Part shown: in pieces, positions 13,676-21,869 of the stretch
Numbering within the stretch: position 1 is the first letter of the stretch
How the letters are laid out: every line of letters starts with the position of its first letter
DNA from: Thermoproteota archaeon
GTDB taxonomy: Archaea; Korarchaeota; Korarchaeia; Korarchaeales; Korarchaeaceae
Assembly (NCBI GenBank): GCA_027491735.1
Contig: JAOZGP010000035.1
Span: forward strand, 1 to 44,740
Direction of reading: 5' to 3'
DNA length: 44,740 nucleotides
Translations under genes and position numbers: made by a program
The notes under the pieces: model-generated
Told to the model about the DNA's origin: nothing
Seen by the model: the letters and a program-made list of their open reading frames with translations, nothing else
The model's database searches: none

Positions 13676-16516
13676 ATGGATCCCCTGAAGACCATTTGTG
13701 AGCCTCTCAGGAGAGGTATAGAGAGAAAAAAGTTTACACTAACCGAAGTTCAGAGAAAAGCCCTGCTGGAGATACCAGCTCGAAGAAGAGTGATCCTAAT
13801 ATCGCCAACTGGAACCGGAAAGACCGAAGCAGCTCTTTGGCCGGTCATTACTGAGATCTATAGAAAGAGGGGGAAGCCCATCTCTATAGTTTACGTGACT
13901 CCCTTGAGGGCCCTCAACAGGGACCTGGAGCAGAGAATAAGGTTTTGGTGTGATCTGGTTGGTCTCAGGGTGGATGTCAGACATGGAGATACGAGCCCCT
14001 ATAGAAGAAGATCCCAGGCTTTGTCTCCTCCAGATGTCCTGATAACCACACCAGAGACTCTTCAAGTTCTACTGATAGGAAAGAGACTTAGAGAGGGAAT
14101 AAAGAATGTGAAGTGGATCATAGTGGATGAGGTGCACGAGCTCGTCGATGACAAGAGAGGAGTACAGCTCTCAGTTACTTTGCGCAGACTGATGGACCTC
14201 TTGCATGAAGATCCAGGAATAATTCTGCTGTCTGCTACAGTACCCAATCCAGAGCTTGTTAGAAAGTTTTTTCTCGGTAATTCAGGACATGTAGTCATCT
14301 CTAATCCTGAAAGAGAGGTTATCCTTTCTGTTGAGTATCCAAAGCCCGGTAAAGAAGGAAAGAGTAGGCTCGGTGTAGATGAGGGCCTATCGGCCAGGAT
14401 CCACAGGATCATCGAGTTGATAAGGTCCAGCAGAGCCTGCTTGATATTTACGAACACTAGATCTACCGCTGAGGCCTTGGCTAACAAGTTGAACCATATT
14501 TTGGCGAGGGATCACATGAAGATCAGCGTTCATCACAGCTCTTTGTCGAGGGAATCGAGAGAAGAGACGGAGAGAATGTTTAGGAGGGATGAATTGGATG
14601 CTGTTGTGGCAACCAGCTCGCTCGAGCTCGGGATAGATATAGGGTCCGTTGACCTTGTTGTTCAGTACATGTCCCCACGTCAAGCGATAAGAATTTTACA
14701 GAGAGTAGGTAGAGCGAGTCATCGGCCTGGAGAGCCCGCTAGAGGAGTGATTATAGCGGACGGCTTCGACGACTTTCTTGAATCGCTTGTGTTGGCAAGA
14801 AGAGCTTGTGAAAAAAACCTGGAACCCATCAGGTTCTTTCGAAGACCCCTGGATGTTCTATCTCACCAGTTGGTGGGAGAGACGATAATGAGAAGAAAGG
14901 TTTCTCTGATGGATTTTTTCATTAAAATAACGGAGCTCTGGCCATATGAAGAGATATCCATCGAGGATCTCAGGGAGGTGGCGCGCTTCCTCAGCTCAAT
15001 GAGACCAAGACTCTTGTGGTACAACGAGGAGAGGGATGAGGTGTTTTTGGGAGATATGCAGCGAGTCATGGAGTACTACTTCGGTAATCTCTCAACGATA
15101 CCCGACGTGAAGACCATACCAGTCTATGATGAATCCTCTGGTTTCTTTGTGGGCTCATTAGATGAGAATTTCGTGGCTGAATACATCAAGCCCGGAATCA
15201 AGTTCGTCTTCAGGGGATCTATATGGAGAGTAAAGGAGGTTGGAGGAGGAAAGGTTCTGGTCACTCCAGACTCAGATCTGACAGGAGCCATACCTAGTTG
15301 GGCTGGTGAGGAGATACCGGTCGATAGAGAAACCGCTGAAGTCGTTGGAAAGATAAAATTCATGGTTTATGAGATGATCTCGGAGGGAGTTCCTGAGGAA
15401 GAGATTGTGAGTAATCTGACGAGAATTTTCCCTTTTACGGAGAAGGATTGTCTAATTGAGGGGATTAAACCCCTCCTGGAGCACATCAAAAGAGGTTTTC
15501 CTGTACCCAGCGATCGAAGCTTAGTGTTAGAGAGTGTAGGGGATGTGACTGTGATACATTCACATCTGGGAACCTTGATCAATAGAGCTCTGGCCAGGAC
15601 CGTGGCATACATGGTGCTGAAGAACCTCAGGATCCCTGTAAGGGTGTATGCAGATCCCTACCATATCTTCATCATTGGAATTAGTGGCGAGGCTGTAGCC
15701 TCGTTCCTGAAGAACGCTCTTTTAAGAGAGGTGGATGAGAGAGAAGTCGCAAGATCTACCGGGTTTTATGCTATAAGGCTCGTCCAGGTAGCCAGGAGAT
15801 TTGGTGCTATAAGAAGGGACGCTGACATAACAAGAGTGGGGCTAAAAAGACTTATAGAGGCGTATAGAGGAACGATCATCGATAAAGAAGCTCTAAATGA
15901 GGTATTTACGTTAGATCTCGATTTTGATGGTTTGGAGAAGGTCAGGAAAGCCTACAAAGGAGGTCAGCTCGGGATAATAGTCAGTCCTTTCGAACAGTTT
16001 TCACCCCTAGCCCTGGAGGGGTTGATCAGATCGCCCTATCTGTTGGAGATAGCTCCTCCAGATGAGCTGATGAAGAGGCTTCTCGACATGTTCAAAAGAA
16101 GGCTCTTGAGAACTCAGATCTTTGTTGTCTGTTCTAACTGCTGGCAGTGGGGCTCGTGGATCTCGATCTCTGCGTTGACTGAGATTGATACCCTGAAGTG
16201 CCCTGTTTGTGGTGATAGAAGGCTAGCTGGATTTCATGGAAGGCCCGCTGGAGAAGCGATGAACTCTGTAGAGCTTTCTAGAAGGAAGGGACGGCCTTCT
16301 GTGAAAAACGCTAAGCTAGCTAACGTTGCGTATGAACTGGGGCTTCTCACACAGAGATATGGTAATCTGGCCTTGGTCTGTGCGGGAGCGAGGGCCTTGG
16401 ACTTGGAGAGATTGAGAGAGATTCTTGAGAGACATAAGAAGCTCAGCGATTCTCTTCTGTTGGATCTAGCTAAGATGGAAAGCGATTGCATTAACTTAAG
16501 AACGAAAGCTCTTTGA
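13676..16516 (+). CDS. Lhr-type superfamily 2 helicase
   Basis: A 946-residue ATP-dependent helicase of the Lhr family (large helicase-related, DNA repair or RNA:DNA unwinding). Walker A is ISPTGTGKTEAAL near residues 42-54, the DEVH box is IVDEVHEL near 151-158, motif III is LLSATVP, and motifs V-VI include SLELGIDIGSVDLVVQ and QRVGRASHRPGE. The Lhr winged-helix and beta-barrel region follows, with IHSHLGTLINRAL near 623-635. The C terminus has a zinc-like four-cysteine element (CSNC...CPVC) near 820-845. The ATG follows GGAAGG. Its stop touches the stop of the convergent hps gene with no base between. Confidence 0.93.
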   Translation: MDPLKTICEPLRRGIERKKFTLTEVQRKALLEIPARRRVILISPTGTGKTEAALWPVITEIYRKRGKPISIVYVTPLRALNRDLEQRIRFWCDLVGLRVDVRHGDTSPYRRRSQALSPPDVLITTPETLQVLLIGKRLREGIKNVKWIIVDEVHELVDDKRGVQLSVTLRRLMDLLHEDPGIILLSATVPNPELVRKFFLGNSGHVVISNPEREVILSVEYPKPGKEGKSRLGVDEGLSARIHRIIELIRSSRACLIFTNTRSTAEALANKLNHILARDHMKISVHHSSLSRESREETERMFRRDELDAVVATSSLELGIDIGSVDLVVQYMSPRQAIRILQRVGRASHRPGEPARGVIIADGFDDFLESLVLARRACEKNLEPIRFFRRPLDVLSHQLVGETIMRRKVSLMDFFIKITELWPYEEISIEDLREVARFLSSMRPRLLWYNEERDEVFLGDMQRVMEYYFGNLSTIPDVKTIPVYDESSGFFVGSLDENFVAEYIKPGIKFVFRGSIWRVKEVGGGKVLVTPDSDLTGAIPSWAGEEIPVDRETAEVVGKIKFMVYEMISEGVPEEEIVSNLTRIFPFTEKDCLIEGIKPLLEHIKRGFPVPSDRSLVLESVGDVTVIHSHLGTLINRALARTVAYMVLKNLRIPVRVYADPYHIFIIGISGEAVASFLKNALLREVDEREVARSTGFYAIRLVQVARRFGAIRRDADITRVGLKRLIEAYRGTIIDKEALNEVFTLDLDFDGLEKVRKAYKGGQLGIIVSPFEQFSPLALEGLIRSPYLLEIAPPDELMKRLLDMFKRRLLRTQIFVVCSNCWQWGSWISISALTEIDTLKCPVCGDRRLAGFHGRPAGEAMNSVELSRRKGRPSVKNAKLANVAYELGLLTQRYGNLALVCAGARALDLERLREILERHKKLSDSLLLDLAKMESDCINLRTKAL

Positions 16517-17140
16517 TCATTCGCTAAGCGACACCTTTAGGATCCTTCTAGCAGCTTCCTCCGGATCCTTGGATCGGGTAACCGCTCTTCCAACCATCAC
16601 GAAGTCGAGCTCCCCTATCAGAGAAGGAAGTACATCTTCATTTATTCCACCAGCTGCCCCGAGTTTGAGCTTTGAGGTTTTCACTCCTTCAATGGACTCG
16701 CTTCCAAGAACTCCTTCGTCTATCCCTCGATGAATGCAAACTCTATGGACCCCCTCTTTGTGGGCCTCATCTATTAACCACGGGACGTTCTCGACTCCAA
16801 GTGTATCTAGGAGTATCTCTCCGTTGAAGTCATCTGCGACCTTCAGAGCTTCCCTCCAAGTTGCTCTGGGAGCTGCTCCCATGACGCTGCATATATCCGC
16901 CCCGTTCTCGAATGCCAGGGATGCCTCCAAGGCTCCTGTATCCATAGTCTTCATGTCAGCAAATATTGTCACATTGGGAAAGAGCTCTCTGAAGATTTTC
17001 ACAGTCCTCACACCCTCAGCTTTTATCAGAGGTGTACCTATCTCCAGATGAGAGATACCGGCTCGGATAACGGAATAGGCCACTTTTATTGCCTCGGATA
17101 GGCTTGTGAAGTCTAGAGAGATGAAGACCTCCAAGCTCAT
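16517..17140 (-). CDS. hps: 3-hexulose-6-phosphate synthase
   Basis: A 207-residue TIM-barrel enzyme of the OMP decarboxylase superfamily. The catalytic segment FADMKTMDTGALEAS near residues 59-73 matches hexulose-phosphate synthase rather than orotidine decarboxylase, and AAGGINEDVLPSL and the phosphate-binding end VMVGRAVTRSKDPE follow. In many archaea the enzyme works in reverse, releasing formaldehyde to make ribulose 5-phosphate where the oxidative pentose phosphate pathway is absent. The partner isomerase (phi) is not fused and not seen here. The gene begins directly after the stop of the upstream DUF131 gene, so the three minus-strand genes probably form one operon. Confidence 0.9.
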   Translation of the reverse strand: MSLEVFISLDFTSLSEAIKVAYSVIRAGISHLEIGTPLIKAEGVRTVKIFRELFPNVTIFADMKTMDTGALEASLAFENGADICSVMGAAPRATWREALKVADDFNGEILLDTLGVENVPWLIDEAHKEGVHRVCIHRGIDEGVLGSESIEGVKTSKLKLGAAGGINEDVLPSLIGELDFVMVGRAVTRSKDPEEAARRILKVSLSE

Positions 17141-17416
17141 TTACACCTCGCTCCGCTTTCTCTTAAACCTGAGAAGCTGGACGATGAAGATCAGATAGGG
17201 AATTAATAAGAATATTGACAATGCAGCCAGAATTAGGATCAACTCTAACGGAACTCCTTTGCCGAAGGCAAAAATCAGAGGGCCCACCACAACGACTCCT
17301 CCTCCTGAGATCGTTGATCCTCTTGGTACTCCTCCCATGAGGAGGCTCAAAGCGACCAAGAGAAATCCTGTCACTATCAGGCCAAAGGCAATCGCTGGGA
17401 CAACGTTCCTATTCAA
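17141..17416 (-). CDS. DUF131-type small membrane protein (second copy)
   Basis: A 91-residue hydrophobic protein with the DUF131 pattern: an N-terminal membrane helix (VVPAIAFGLIVTGFLLVALSLL), a glycine-rich GGGVVVVGPLIFAFG core, a second helix, and a basic tail (RFKRKRSEV). The TTG at 17416 lies one base after the stop of the other DUF131 gene, with GGAGG in that gene's last codons as Shine-Dalgarno. The frame is open to 17461, but that part overlaps the upstream gene. Function unknown; family restricted to archaea as far as I know. Confidence 0.8.
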   Translation of the reverse strand: MNRNVVPAIAFGLIVTGFLLVALSLLMGGVPRGSTISGGGVVVVGPLIFAFGKGVPLELILILAALSIFLLIPYLIFIVQLLRFKRKRSEV

Positions 17417-17417
17417 C

Positions 17418-17693
17418 TCACCACAACCTCCCGGTGGTGGGTAGAGAGAGGAGGAACCCAAATATCATAAGAGCTATCATCAGAATTATGAGCAAGAGGA
17501 CAAGTCTTCGATCCACGTTTTTTCCTATGAATATAGGGAGGGGCCCTATCATCACTATGCCGGCGGCCTTGGTCTCCTCCTCGTGATTTCTCTGATCGCC
17601 TCCGAAGGAGTCCACGAATGGGTATAAGATCAAGAGCAGTATTCCTGATAGGATCATCAAAAATCCAAGGTATAGAAGCTCGGCACCGGACAC
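17418..17693 (-). CDS. DUF131-type small membrane protein (first copy)
   Basis: A 91-residue paralogue of the next gene. It has two hydrophobic segments (LLYLGFLMILSGILLLIL and LVLLLIILMIALMIFGFLL) separated by a polar EEETKAAG stretch and the family motif GIVMIGPLPIFIGKN. The tandem arrangement suggests duplication and perhaps a heteromeric membrane pair. It is the first gene of the minus-strand run DUF131-DUF131-hps. A clear TATA box upstream was not found in the C/T-rich sequence around 17700-17730. Confidence 0.8.
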   Translation of the reverse strand: MSGAELLYLGFLMILSGILLLILYPFVDSFGGDQRNHEEETKAAGIVMIGPLPIFIGKNVDRRLVLLLIILMIALMIFGFLLSLPTTGRLW

Positions 17694-17852
17694 TGCTCCT
17701 CCCCTTTCACGTTAGGATTGATCCCGTGTAAAAGCATTACTGTCCTTCCAGCGAAGAATTAGTGTATTTTTCATAATTTCCCGATGGGAGACGTGAGCAG
17801 AAAATCATGATGTTGCATATGTAACATAGGATAGCTTCTGGGACATCAAAAC

Positions 17853-17862
17853 CTTTATAAAG
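17853..17862 (+). promoter_or_regulatory. TATA box ahead of structured RNA copy 1
   Basis: CTTTATAAAG is preceded by a purine-rich AAAAC stretch and begins 33 bases before the first base of the closing helix at 17886. Transcription would begin within a few bases of the folded element. The matching site for copy 2 (CTTTATGAAG at 44597-44606) begins 34 bases before its helix. No better TATA box lies between the element and the atpE start at 18083. Confidence 0.65.
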
Positions 17863-17883
17863 ATGAGGGTCGACGGTGGAATG

Positions 17884-18000
17884 AGCTCCGTTCGGGATAT
17901 GAGGGGGGTAGTGATGAGGGATAAGCTCAAAAGAGCGGAGCTCGGATGGGATAGATGTGAGAAGCTCTGCTCCCCCCGAAGGACTGCTGATGAGTGGAGG
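17884..18000 (+). ncRNA. Candidate structured RNA, copy 1 (upstream of ATP synthase)
   Basis: Non-coding element matching 44629-44740. The closing helix pairs CTCCGTTC (17886-17893) with GAGTGGAG (17992-17999). Inside, GGGATAAG leads into a GCTC-AAAA-GAGC hairpin (17925-17936). Then come GATAGATGT (17950-17958), GCTCTGCTCCCC (17964-17975) and TGATGAG next to the closing helix. Compared with copy 2, stem bases change in pairs while the single-stranded blocks stay. It ends 83 bases before the atpE start, so it could be a free RNA or the 5' leader of the E-I-K-C operon. Not recognised as tRNA, 5S, SRP, RNase P, or the TPP, SAM or fluoride riboswitch. Confidence 0.65.
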
Positions 18001-18082
18001 CAGGAAGGTTGTTCGTCATAAATGTCACGAAGGTTACAAATGTAGCGGGTAGCTGGAACGTGAGTGCGGAAGGTCGTCTAAA

Positions 18083-18619
18083 ATGGTTGAAAGCGAGGTT
18101 CTATCTGAGATAAGGGAAGATATTGAGAGATCCAGAAGTATCATTGAGGAGGCCAGGAAGAAGGCTGAGGAGATCATTGAGGAGGCCAGGAAGAAGGCTG
18201 AGGTCGAGGCGGATAAGATCATCGGTCGGGCCAGATATGAGATCAGGGCTGCCAGAAATAGAAAGAAGAATGAGATCGTGAACGGGATTTTCCATAACGC
18301 TGAGAAGATATTAGAGCGTTACACCTCAGATGACGAGAGAGCTCTCAGTGAAACGATCAGACTTATCAAAGCCACCTCAAAAGAACTCAGTGGAGAGGAG
18401 ATCAAAGTTAAAATTCCTGTCAGGTTTAAAGACAAGGTTAACGTCCTTAAGAAAGAACTCGGCGTTGAGATTGAGGCGGAGGACACACTGAGGAGCAGGT
18501 GTGGAGGAATCGTGTTAACTAAGGATGAGAGGATATGGATAGAGACCACGATTGAAAGTCGGATGAAGGAGGCCAAGGACAAACTAAGGCTCCAGGTCAT
18601 CAAAATCCTCTCGTCCTGA
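18083..18619 (+). CDS. atpE: A-type ATP synthase subunit E
   Basis: Peripheral-stalk subunit E of the archaeal ATP synthase, 178 residues. The first half is a long charged helix for the stalk coiled coil (EEARKKAEEIIEEARKKAEV); the second half is the globular head-binding domain, including GGIVLTKDERIWIETTIESR. Its coiled coil contains an exact 33-bp-period duplication. The usual stalk partner, subunit H, is not found beside it. The ATG at 18083 begins the plus-strand half-operon E-I-K-C; atpI follows after 13 bases. The structured RNA element ends 83 bases upstream. Confidence 0.93.
   Translation: MVESEVLSEIREDIERSRSIIEEARKKAEEIIEEARKKAEVEADKIIGRARYEIRAARNRKKNEIVNGIFHNAEKILERYTSDDERALSETIRLIKATSKELSGEEIKVKIPVRFKDKVNVLKKELGVEIEAEDTLRSRCGGIVLTKDERIWIETTIESRMKEAKDKLRLQVIKILSS
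18140..18203. repeat. Tandem 33-bp-period repeat in atpE
   Basis: Thirty-one identical bases at 18140-18170 recur at 18173-18203, encoding IIEEARKKAEE followed by IIEEARKKAEV. The 11-residue period is the hendecad spacing of right-handed coiled coils, which suits the A-type ATPase stalk. Perfect DNA identity points to recent duplication. Confidence 0.9.
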
Positions 18620-18632
18620 GAGGGGGTTCCGC

Positions 18633-20300
18633 ATGGGAACTTACCGCTCGGAGAAGTTTGTAGATGTCAACATATGGATGGAAGAGAGATACTCCTCCGT
18701 GCTCATGAATTACCTCTCTGAGAACCAAATCTTTCACGTAAGAGGAAACAGAATAGCAGACAGACCGAAGAACATAGACCAGCTGATGAGCAGATGTGAG
18801 GAGATCAACAAAATGGTTGATTACCTTAATGAGATAGTTCCTAAGGGAACTCCTTCTAAGCTTGTGCTTCCAGCAGATATAAGAGCTGCTGTAAGTTTCC
18901 TGTATAAAACAGTTAAGGAGCCGTACGATCGCATCAACGAGATAATGGCTAGAGCTGAATCCCTCTACGGAAGACTTGCCTCTGGAGAGCCTATTGATTC
19001 CTGCTTGAAGGAGCTCGAATCTCTAGTAGATGAGCTTGAGAGGATTAGAAAGAACCTCTCGAGAAAGATTATATCCTTCAAGGAGGCAGCTGATTCCCTC
19101 AGAAGACGACTGGATTTCCTAGGAAAAAACTCACAGTATGAGTCATTCTTCGTGGTCAATGGATGGGTTCCGGAGAAGAGGCTCAAGTCCATAGCTGATG
19201 ACCTGGAGAGTCTCTGCGACGGGCTGGTCGTGATAGAGATAGTCAAGGTGAGGGACTATCCACCAACCCTGATAAAGGTTCCGAAGATCTTGTTCCCCGT
19301 GCAAAGCCTGGTGGATGCCTTTGGTCTTCCTAAATCCACGGAGATAAACCCAGCTATACTCGCTTGGTTGACCTTTCCGCTGTTCTTTGGTATGATGTTC
19401 GGGGATGTAGGTCAGGGCTTAGTTATACTTCTCGTAGGACTACTGTCCATGTACGTAAGCAGGAGGAGAAAGTTCGATGGAATCACAGGCATGATCGTCA
19501 ATAATGGACAATTTTTGATCGCTTTAGGAGTAGGAGCGATCGTTTTCGGGTTTGTCTATGGAGATCTGTTTGGCCCCGACAGATTCTTAAAATTCGGTCT
19601 ATTTCATCCAATGGAAGAGACTAATAGAGCGATAATAATAGCTCTCTTCGTAGGAGTAGTCCACATAACCACAGGCATAGCTCTGTCGGTGGCCAACTGC
19701 TTGATGAATAGAAAGTACCTGGACGCTCTATTTGGACCGGTACCTTGGCTAGCGTTCTACTTGATGTTCACCTATCCGATAGCCTACAAGTTCTTCTGTC
19801 CAACGTGGCACATGGATCTGAGCGGGATATACTTCAACCCGATGTTCTTAGGAGCTCTGGCTGTGCCCCTTCTAGTAATGCTAGCAGGACATCCAGTAAA
19901 GGAGATTCTGGAGGAGGGGCGCAGCCTGAGAGAAGCTCTTTCATCAATCGGAATGGGCTCCATGGAGGTCTTCGAGGTCGGTCTTGAGTCCTTGGGTCAC
20001 ACTATATCTTATCTGCGATTGTGGGCGTTGAATATGGCTCATGAGGCTCTAATGATTGTTTTCATAAGACTTGCTTTCATGTGTTACCCCACGAGCTTCA
20101 TAGCAGGTCTCGTGATAGAGCTGGGAGGAAACCTCCTGGTACTGACATTGGAGGGAGCTATAGCCTTTATGCATGCTTTAAGGCTTCACTGGGTTGAGTG
20201 GTTCATGAAATTCTACGATGGAACAGGATATCCATTCAGACCATTCCAGGACAAATGCAGATGGGTGATCTACGGGGGATTGTCTGCACAAAGATTTTAA
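18633..20300 (+). CDS. atpI: A-type ATP synthase subunit I (stator subunit a)
   Basis: Membrane stator subunit of 555 residues, somewhat shorter than the 600-700 usual for the family, mainly through a compact cytoplasmic N-terminal half. From about residue 245 it has several membrane helices with FFGMMFGDVGQGL. Near residue 455 the SYLRLWALNMAHEAL helix carries the essential arginine of the ion path, and the C-terminal MHALRLHWVEWFMKFYDGTG motif follows. It forms the two half-channels facing the K ring. The ATG follows AGAGGGGG, 13 bases after atpE. Confidence 0.95.
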   Translation: MGTYRSEKFVDVNIWMEERYSSVLMNYLSENQIFHVRGNRIADRPKNIDQLMSRCEEINKMVDYLNEIVPKGTPSKLVLPADIRAAVSFLYKTVKEPYDRINEIMARAESLYGRLASGEPIDSCLKELESLVDELERIRKNLSRKIISFKEAADSLRRRLDFLGKNSQYESFFVVNGWVPEKRLKSIADDLESLCDGLVVIEIVKVRDYPPTLIKVPKILFPVQSLVDAFGLPKSTEINPAILAWLTFPLFFGMMFGDVGQGLVILLVGLLSMYVSRRRKFDGITGMIVNNGQFLIALGVGAIVFGFVYGDLFGPDRFLKFGLFHPMEETNRAIIIALFVGVVHITTGIALSVANCLMNRKYLDALFGPVPWLAFYLMFTYPIAYKFFCPTWHMDLSGIYFNPMFLGALAVPLLVMLAGHPVKEILEEGRSLREALSSIGMGSMEVFEVGLESLGHTISYLRLWALNMAHEALMIVFIRLAFMCYPTSFIAGLVIELGGNLLVLTLEGAIAFMHALRLHWVEWFMKFYDGTGYPFRPFQDKCRWVIYGGLSAQRF

Positions 20301-20332
20301 TAAATGACTTAGTTCGAGGCGTGGTTGAGACA

Positions 20333-20785
20333 ATGGATCCCATCGTGGAAGTGCTCAAGTACTTGTCCCTCCCACTGGCGGTCGGATTGTCTGCCGTTGG
20401 AGCAGGCATAGGCATCGCATGGAGTTCTCCCGCGGTGGCAGGAGCTGGAGCCGAAAAACCGGAGACCATAAGCAGGAATCTTATCTCCATAGTTCTATCT
20501 GAAGCTCTAGCAATCTATGGGCTGATAGTAGGATTGCTGCTTTTCTTTAAGCTCGCAGCAATAACTGAAACCGCTAAAGCTATCTCTGCTTTCTCAGCTG
20601 GGTTCACAATAGGTCTTGCAGCATTAGGAGCTGGTATAGGAATAGGTCTTTCAGGAAATGCTATGGCCATGGCAACTGCCAAAGATCCCAAGCTGTTCGC
20701 TCGGCTTCTGCTTGGAGTAGTTCTATCTGAAGCTCTAGCAATCTATGGGCTGGTTGTGGCCTTACTGATAGTTCTAGGTATATGA
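20333..20785 (+). CDS. atpK: A-type ATP synthase subunit K (rotor ring, duplicated hairpin)
   Basis: A 150-residue proteolipid with four membrane helices arranged as two hairpins. Both hairpins keep the ion-binding glutamate in an identical SEALAIYG motif (about residues 57-64 and 133-140), so each protomer should carry two ion sites. The frame is open from 20198 inside atpI, but the ATG at 20333 starts the family-typical sequence MDPIVEVLKYLSLPLAVG. A 35-bp stretch is identical in the two halves (20490-20524 and 20718-20752). Whether the ion is H+ or Na+ is not decided by what I can see. Confidence 0.95.
   Translation: MDPIVEVLKYLSLPLAVGLSAVGAGIGIAWSSPAVAGAGAEKPETISRNLISIVLSEALAIYGLIVGLLLFFKLAAITETAKAISAFSAGFTIGLAALGAGIGIGLSGNAMAMATAKDPKLFARLLLGVVLSEALAIYGLVVALLIVLGI
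20490..20752. repeat. 35-bp exact repeat within atpK
   Basis: Positions 20490-20524 and 20718-20752 are identical over 35 bases, coding for the second helix of each hairpin around the ion-binding Glu. The rest of the two halves is much less alike at the DNA level, so the identity looks like local gene conversion or strong joint constraint. Confidence 0.9.
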
Positions 20786-20861
20786 GAAACTCTTACCGAA
20801 GGAGCGCGGATCTAATCTAAGCACTTAATTAAAATGGATACATCCTAAACTAATATTTCTC

Positions 20862-21869
20862 ATGTTGGGGGATCGGATGAGGCTGAAAACGGACTATTTT
20901 GTCAACGCTGTTGTGTATGGAAGGCTCAACTCCGTGCCATCCGAGGAGGAGCTGAGGACTTCCTGTAGTAGAGGTGTTGATGAGCTGGTTAAAGTCATGA
21001 ATTACAGATGGGATGATAAGGGAGATCTGGACCTTGCGCTCTACAGAGAATTTGTGAAGGAGCTTAGAGAGCTTCAGAGCCTCACAAGCAGGTCCAGTCT
21101 TAGGAAGGCTATGGAGTCCGTTATTTATGATTATAGGGCCAAGAACTTAGCGCTTCTTCTCTCCGGTAAGATACTTGGCTTGGATTGGGGAGAGATAAGC
21201 AATTACTTCTCTCCTGTTGATGATTTAGAGTTACTTCATGCTGCTTATTCCCTCGACAGTGACACATTGCTGTCTTCTTTGAGTTACGAGTGGAGAGTTG
21301 CTGTCAAGGAAGGGATGGAGGCTTACAGCGAGGCAGGTGATTTGGGTCTTCTGGAGGCTGCCGTATATCGCTCAGCCATGGAAATAAAATACGATCTCTT
21401 CGCGGAGTCCACTGGAAGAGGGTGCAGGGAGTATCTTGAGATAGTTAAGGCCGACATCGACCTTAGGAACGTGATAGTCTTGCTTAAAGGCTCGGAGCTG
21501 AGGGCTCATAAGAAGACCATCATGACAAACATCATTCGGAGAGGAACTCTCTATCCAGGCATGATGGAGAGGTGCTCCTCCCTACGATCTGCCGAGGCGG
21601 TACTGGAGGTGGTGAAAGAAAAACTGAGATTAGGTGAAATAAGCTCTCAGAGAATAGATGAGCTTTCGATAGAAATGGAGAGCAAGAGAAGATTCATTTT
21701 AATGAGGAAGCTTCGTTCGATAATATCCAATCCAGGATATGCTGTTGTTCCTATATCTTATCTCGAGCTCAAAAAAGCTGTGGTGGATGTGATCAAGTCC
21801 GTGCACTCATCCATTAGAAACGGACTTAGCTCCGAGGAGTGCTCCTCGTTTTGCCTTCCCCTCTTATAA
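20862..21869 (+). CDS. atpC: A-type ATP synthase subunit C (central stalk, V-type d)
   Basis: A 335-residue, largely helical subunit that couples the central stalk to the K ring. Family features include the N-terminal FVNAVVYGRLNSV, the repeated YRSAMEIKYDLF and VKADIDLRNVIVLLKG helices (about 185-235), and the basic RRFILMRKLR near 285. The ATG at 20862 is used; an in-frame ATG five codons later is possible. It is separated from atpK by 76 bases containing A/T-rich sequence, so it could have an additional promoter. Its end overlaps the convergent HTH/membrane gene by 44 bases. Confidence 0.9.
   Translation: MLGDRMRLKTDYFVNAVVYGRLNSVPSEEELRTSCSRGVDELVKVMNYRWDDKGDLDLALYREFVKELRELQSLTSRSSLRKAMESVIYDYRAKNLALLLSGKILGLDWGEISNYFSPVDDLELLHAAYSLDSDTLLSSLSYEWRVAVKEGMEAYSEAGDLGLLEAAVYRSAMEIKYDLFAESTGRGCREYLEIVKADIDLRNVIVLLKGSELRAHKKTIMTNIIRRGTLYPGMMERCSSLRSAEAVLEVVKEKLRLGEISSQRIDELSIEMESKRRFILMRKLRSIISNPGYAVVPISYLELKKAVVDVIKSVHSSIRNGLSSEECSSFCLPLL

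Noticed and set aside
16517-17140. Orotidine 5'-phosphate decarboxylase instead of hexulose-phosphate synthase
   Set aside because: The catalytic stretch ADMKTMDTG is the synthase form; OMP decarboxylase has a DxKxxDI pattern.
17980-18000. Hammerhead-ribozyme-like CTGATGAG in the structured RNA
   Set aside because: The GAAA core segment and cleavage-site stem are missing in both copies; the motif instead borders the closing helix.
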